Source of the DNA: Hyphomicrobiaceae bacterium | GTDB taxonomy: Bacteria; Pseudomonadota; Alphaproteobacteria; Rhizobiales; Hyphomicrobiaceae | DNA length: 15,077 bases | Direction of reading: 5' to 3' | Assembly: GCA_013214245.1 (NCBI GenBank) | Contig: JABSQE010000040.1 | Location: 1 to 15,077, forward strand | Shown here: positions 14,522 to 15,077 of the stretch, in pieces | Position numbering within the stretch: position 1 is the first letter of the stretch | Layout of the letters: each line of letters opens with the position of its first letter | Position numbers and translations under genes: made by a program | The notes under the pieces: model-generated | Database searches by the model: none | What the model was told of the DNA's origin: nothing | Seen by the model: only the letters and a program-made list of their open reading frames with translations

Positions 14522-15077
14522 ATGAAAGGAAAATTAATTAAAAACACAAATAAACTTTCGTTTATCGCATTTTTACTAGTTGTGTTGCTAATATCGCCAA
14601 TTTTGTCTGTTATTGCATCTACAATATATTACGATAATGGCACAATTATGCACATGTTTCGAACTAATCTTACAGATTACTTGGCTAATACAGTAATACT
14701 AGCTTTCGGAGTCGGATTAGGTGTGGTTGTTACCGGTAGCGTGAGCGCTTGGCTAGTTGTTATGTGTGATTTTCCAGGGCGCCGCTTTTTCGAATGGGCA
14801 TTGGTAGTTCCTCTTGCTATACCCGCTTATATTATAGCTTACGCTTATACTGATTTTCTTTCGCATTCGGGTATTGTGCAAAGTGCGTTTCGCGGAATAA
14901 CCGGCTTGGGACCACGAGATTATTGGTTCCCAAATGTCCGCTCTATCGAAGGTGCTATAGCTATGTTTACATTAGTACTCTACCCATATGTATATTTGCT
15001 CGCGCGAACAGCATTTCTCAGACAATCTAGCGATTACATTGCAGTGAGCCGCACACTGGGCTATGATGCTTATGGAG
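14522..15077 (+). CDS. Fe(III)-type ABC transporter permease (FbpB/SfuB-like), 3' end outside window
   Basis: This is the inner-membrane channel subunit of a binding-protein-dependent ABC importer, most like the ferric iron FbpABC/SfuABC systems. Only the first 185 codons are in the window; family members are usually about 500-560 residues with two fused MetI-type halves. Hydrophobic segments lie at about residues 13-33, 54-80, 90-112 and 142-164. The stretch PLAIPAYIIAYAYTDFL (97-113) and RDYWFPNVRS are characteristic of this family. The ATPase-contacting EAA-like loop is visible at 171-185 as DYIAVSRTLGYDAYG, just at the window edge. The ATG at 14522 is supported by AAGGA (14507-14511) ten bases upstream and by a basic N-terminus before the first segment. 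The binding protein and ATPase genes are not in the window. Iron as substrate is inferred from family resemblance. Confidence 0.9.
   Translation, partial: MKGKLIKNTNKLSFIAFLLVVLLISPILSVIASTIYYDNGTIMHMFRTNLTDYLANTVILAFGVGLGVVVTGSVSAWLVVMCDFPGRRFFEWALVVPLAIPAYIIAYAYTDFLSHSGIVQSAFRGITGLGPRDYWFPNVRSIEGAIAMFTLVLYPYVYLLARTAFLRQSSDYIAVSRTLGYDAYG

Overview
The window looks like a piece of an AT-rich, reduced or reducing alphaproteobacterial chromosome. The alphaproteobacterial signs are a SciP-type (DUF1153) CtrA regulator, a TIGR02281/APRc-type retropepsin and a Rhodospirillales-like set of housekeeping proteins. Twelve genes are supported, all on the + strand. They cover about 64% of the window by my count. 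The rest is long, AT-rich sequence with no convincing ORF on either strand, in blocks of about 1.5 kb, 0.95 kb, 0.8 kb and several of 0.3-0.5 kb. Intact genes separated by such spacers suggest a host-associated lineage whose lost genes have decayed past recognition. A tunicate-symbiont type genome such as Candidatus Endolissoclinum would fit, but that is a low-confidence guess that needs a database match. I see no rRNA, tRNA, CRISPR array, transposase or phage gene.

Layout: positions 1-725 hold the 3' part of prfB (release factor 2). A 1.5-kb gene-poor stretch follows, then sciP (2229-2510). The chaperonin operon groES-groEL (2780-4787) has the best regulatory architecture in the window: a TTGACA -35 box, a CIRCE-like inverted repeat upstream of groES, clear Shine-Dalgarno sites and a GC-rich terminator after groEL. 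A small YggT membrane protein follows (5084-5374). Next comes a translationally coupled two-gene ABC-2 exporter of the YadG/YadH type (5663-7392) and a solitary lycopene beta-cyclase, crtY (7857-9035). After another 0.95-kb spacer come a membrane-anchored retropepsin-like aspartic protease (9984-10694) and a phosphomannomutase/phosphoglucomutase (11054-12556). A CAP/SCP-domain protein with a doubtful 5' end follows (13373-14062). The window closes with the first 185 codons of an Fe(III)-type ABC transporter permease (14522 to the edge).

Apart from groES-groEL and the YadG/YadH pair, the genes are separated by long spacers and probably transcribed alone. The set is mostly core function: translation termination, protein folding, sugar-phosphate metabolism and iron uptake. 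A few retained accessory functions stand out: cell-cycle transcription control, carotenoid cyclisation, a retropepsin and a CAP protein. I found no clear new multi-gene system. The best leads are the off-spacing CIRCE, the isolated crtY, the retropepsin with a dyad over its start codon, the CAP gene that seems to have lost its export signal, and several inverted repeats in the spacers.
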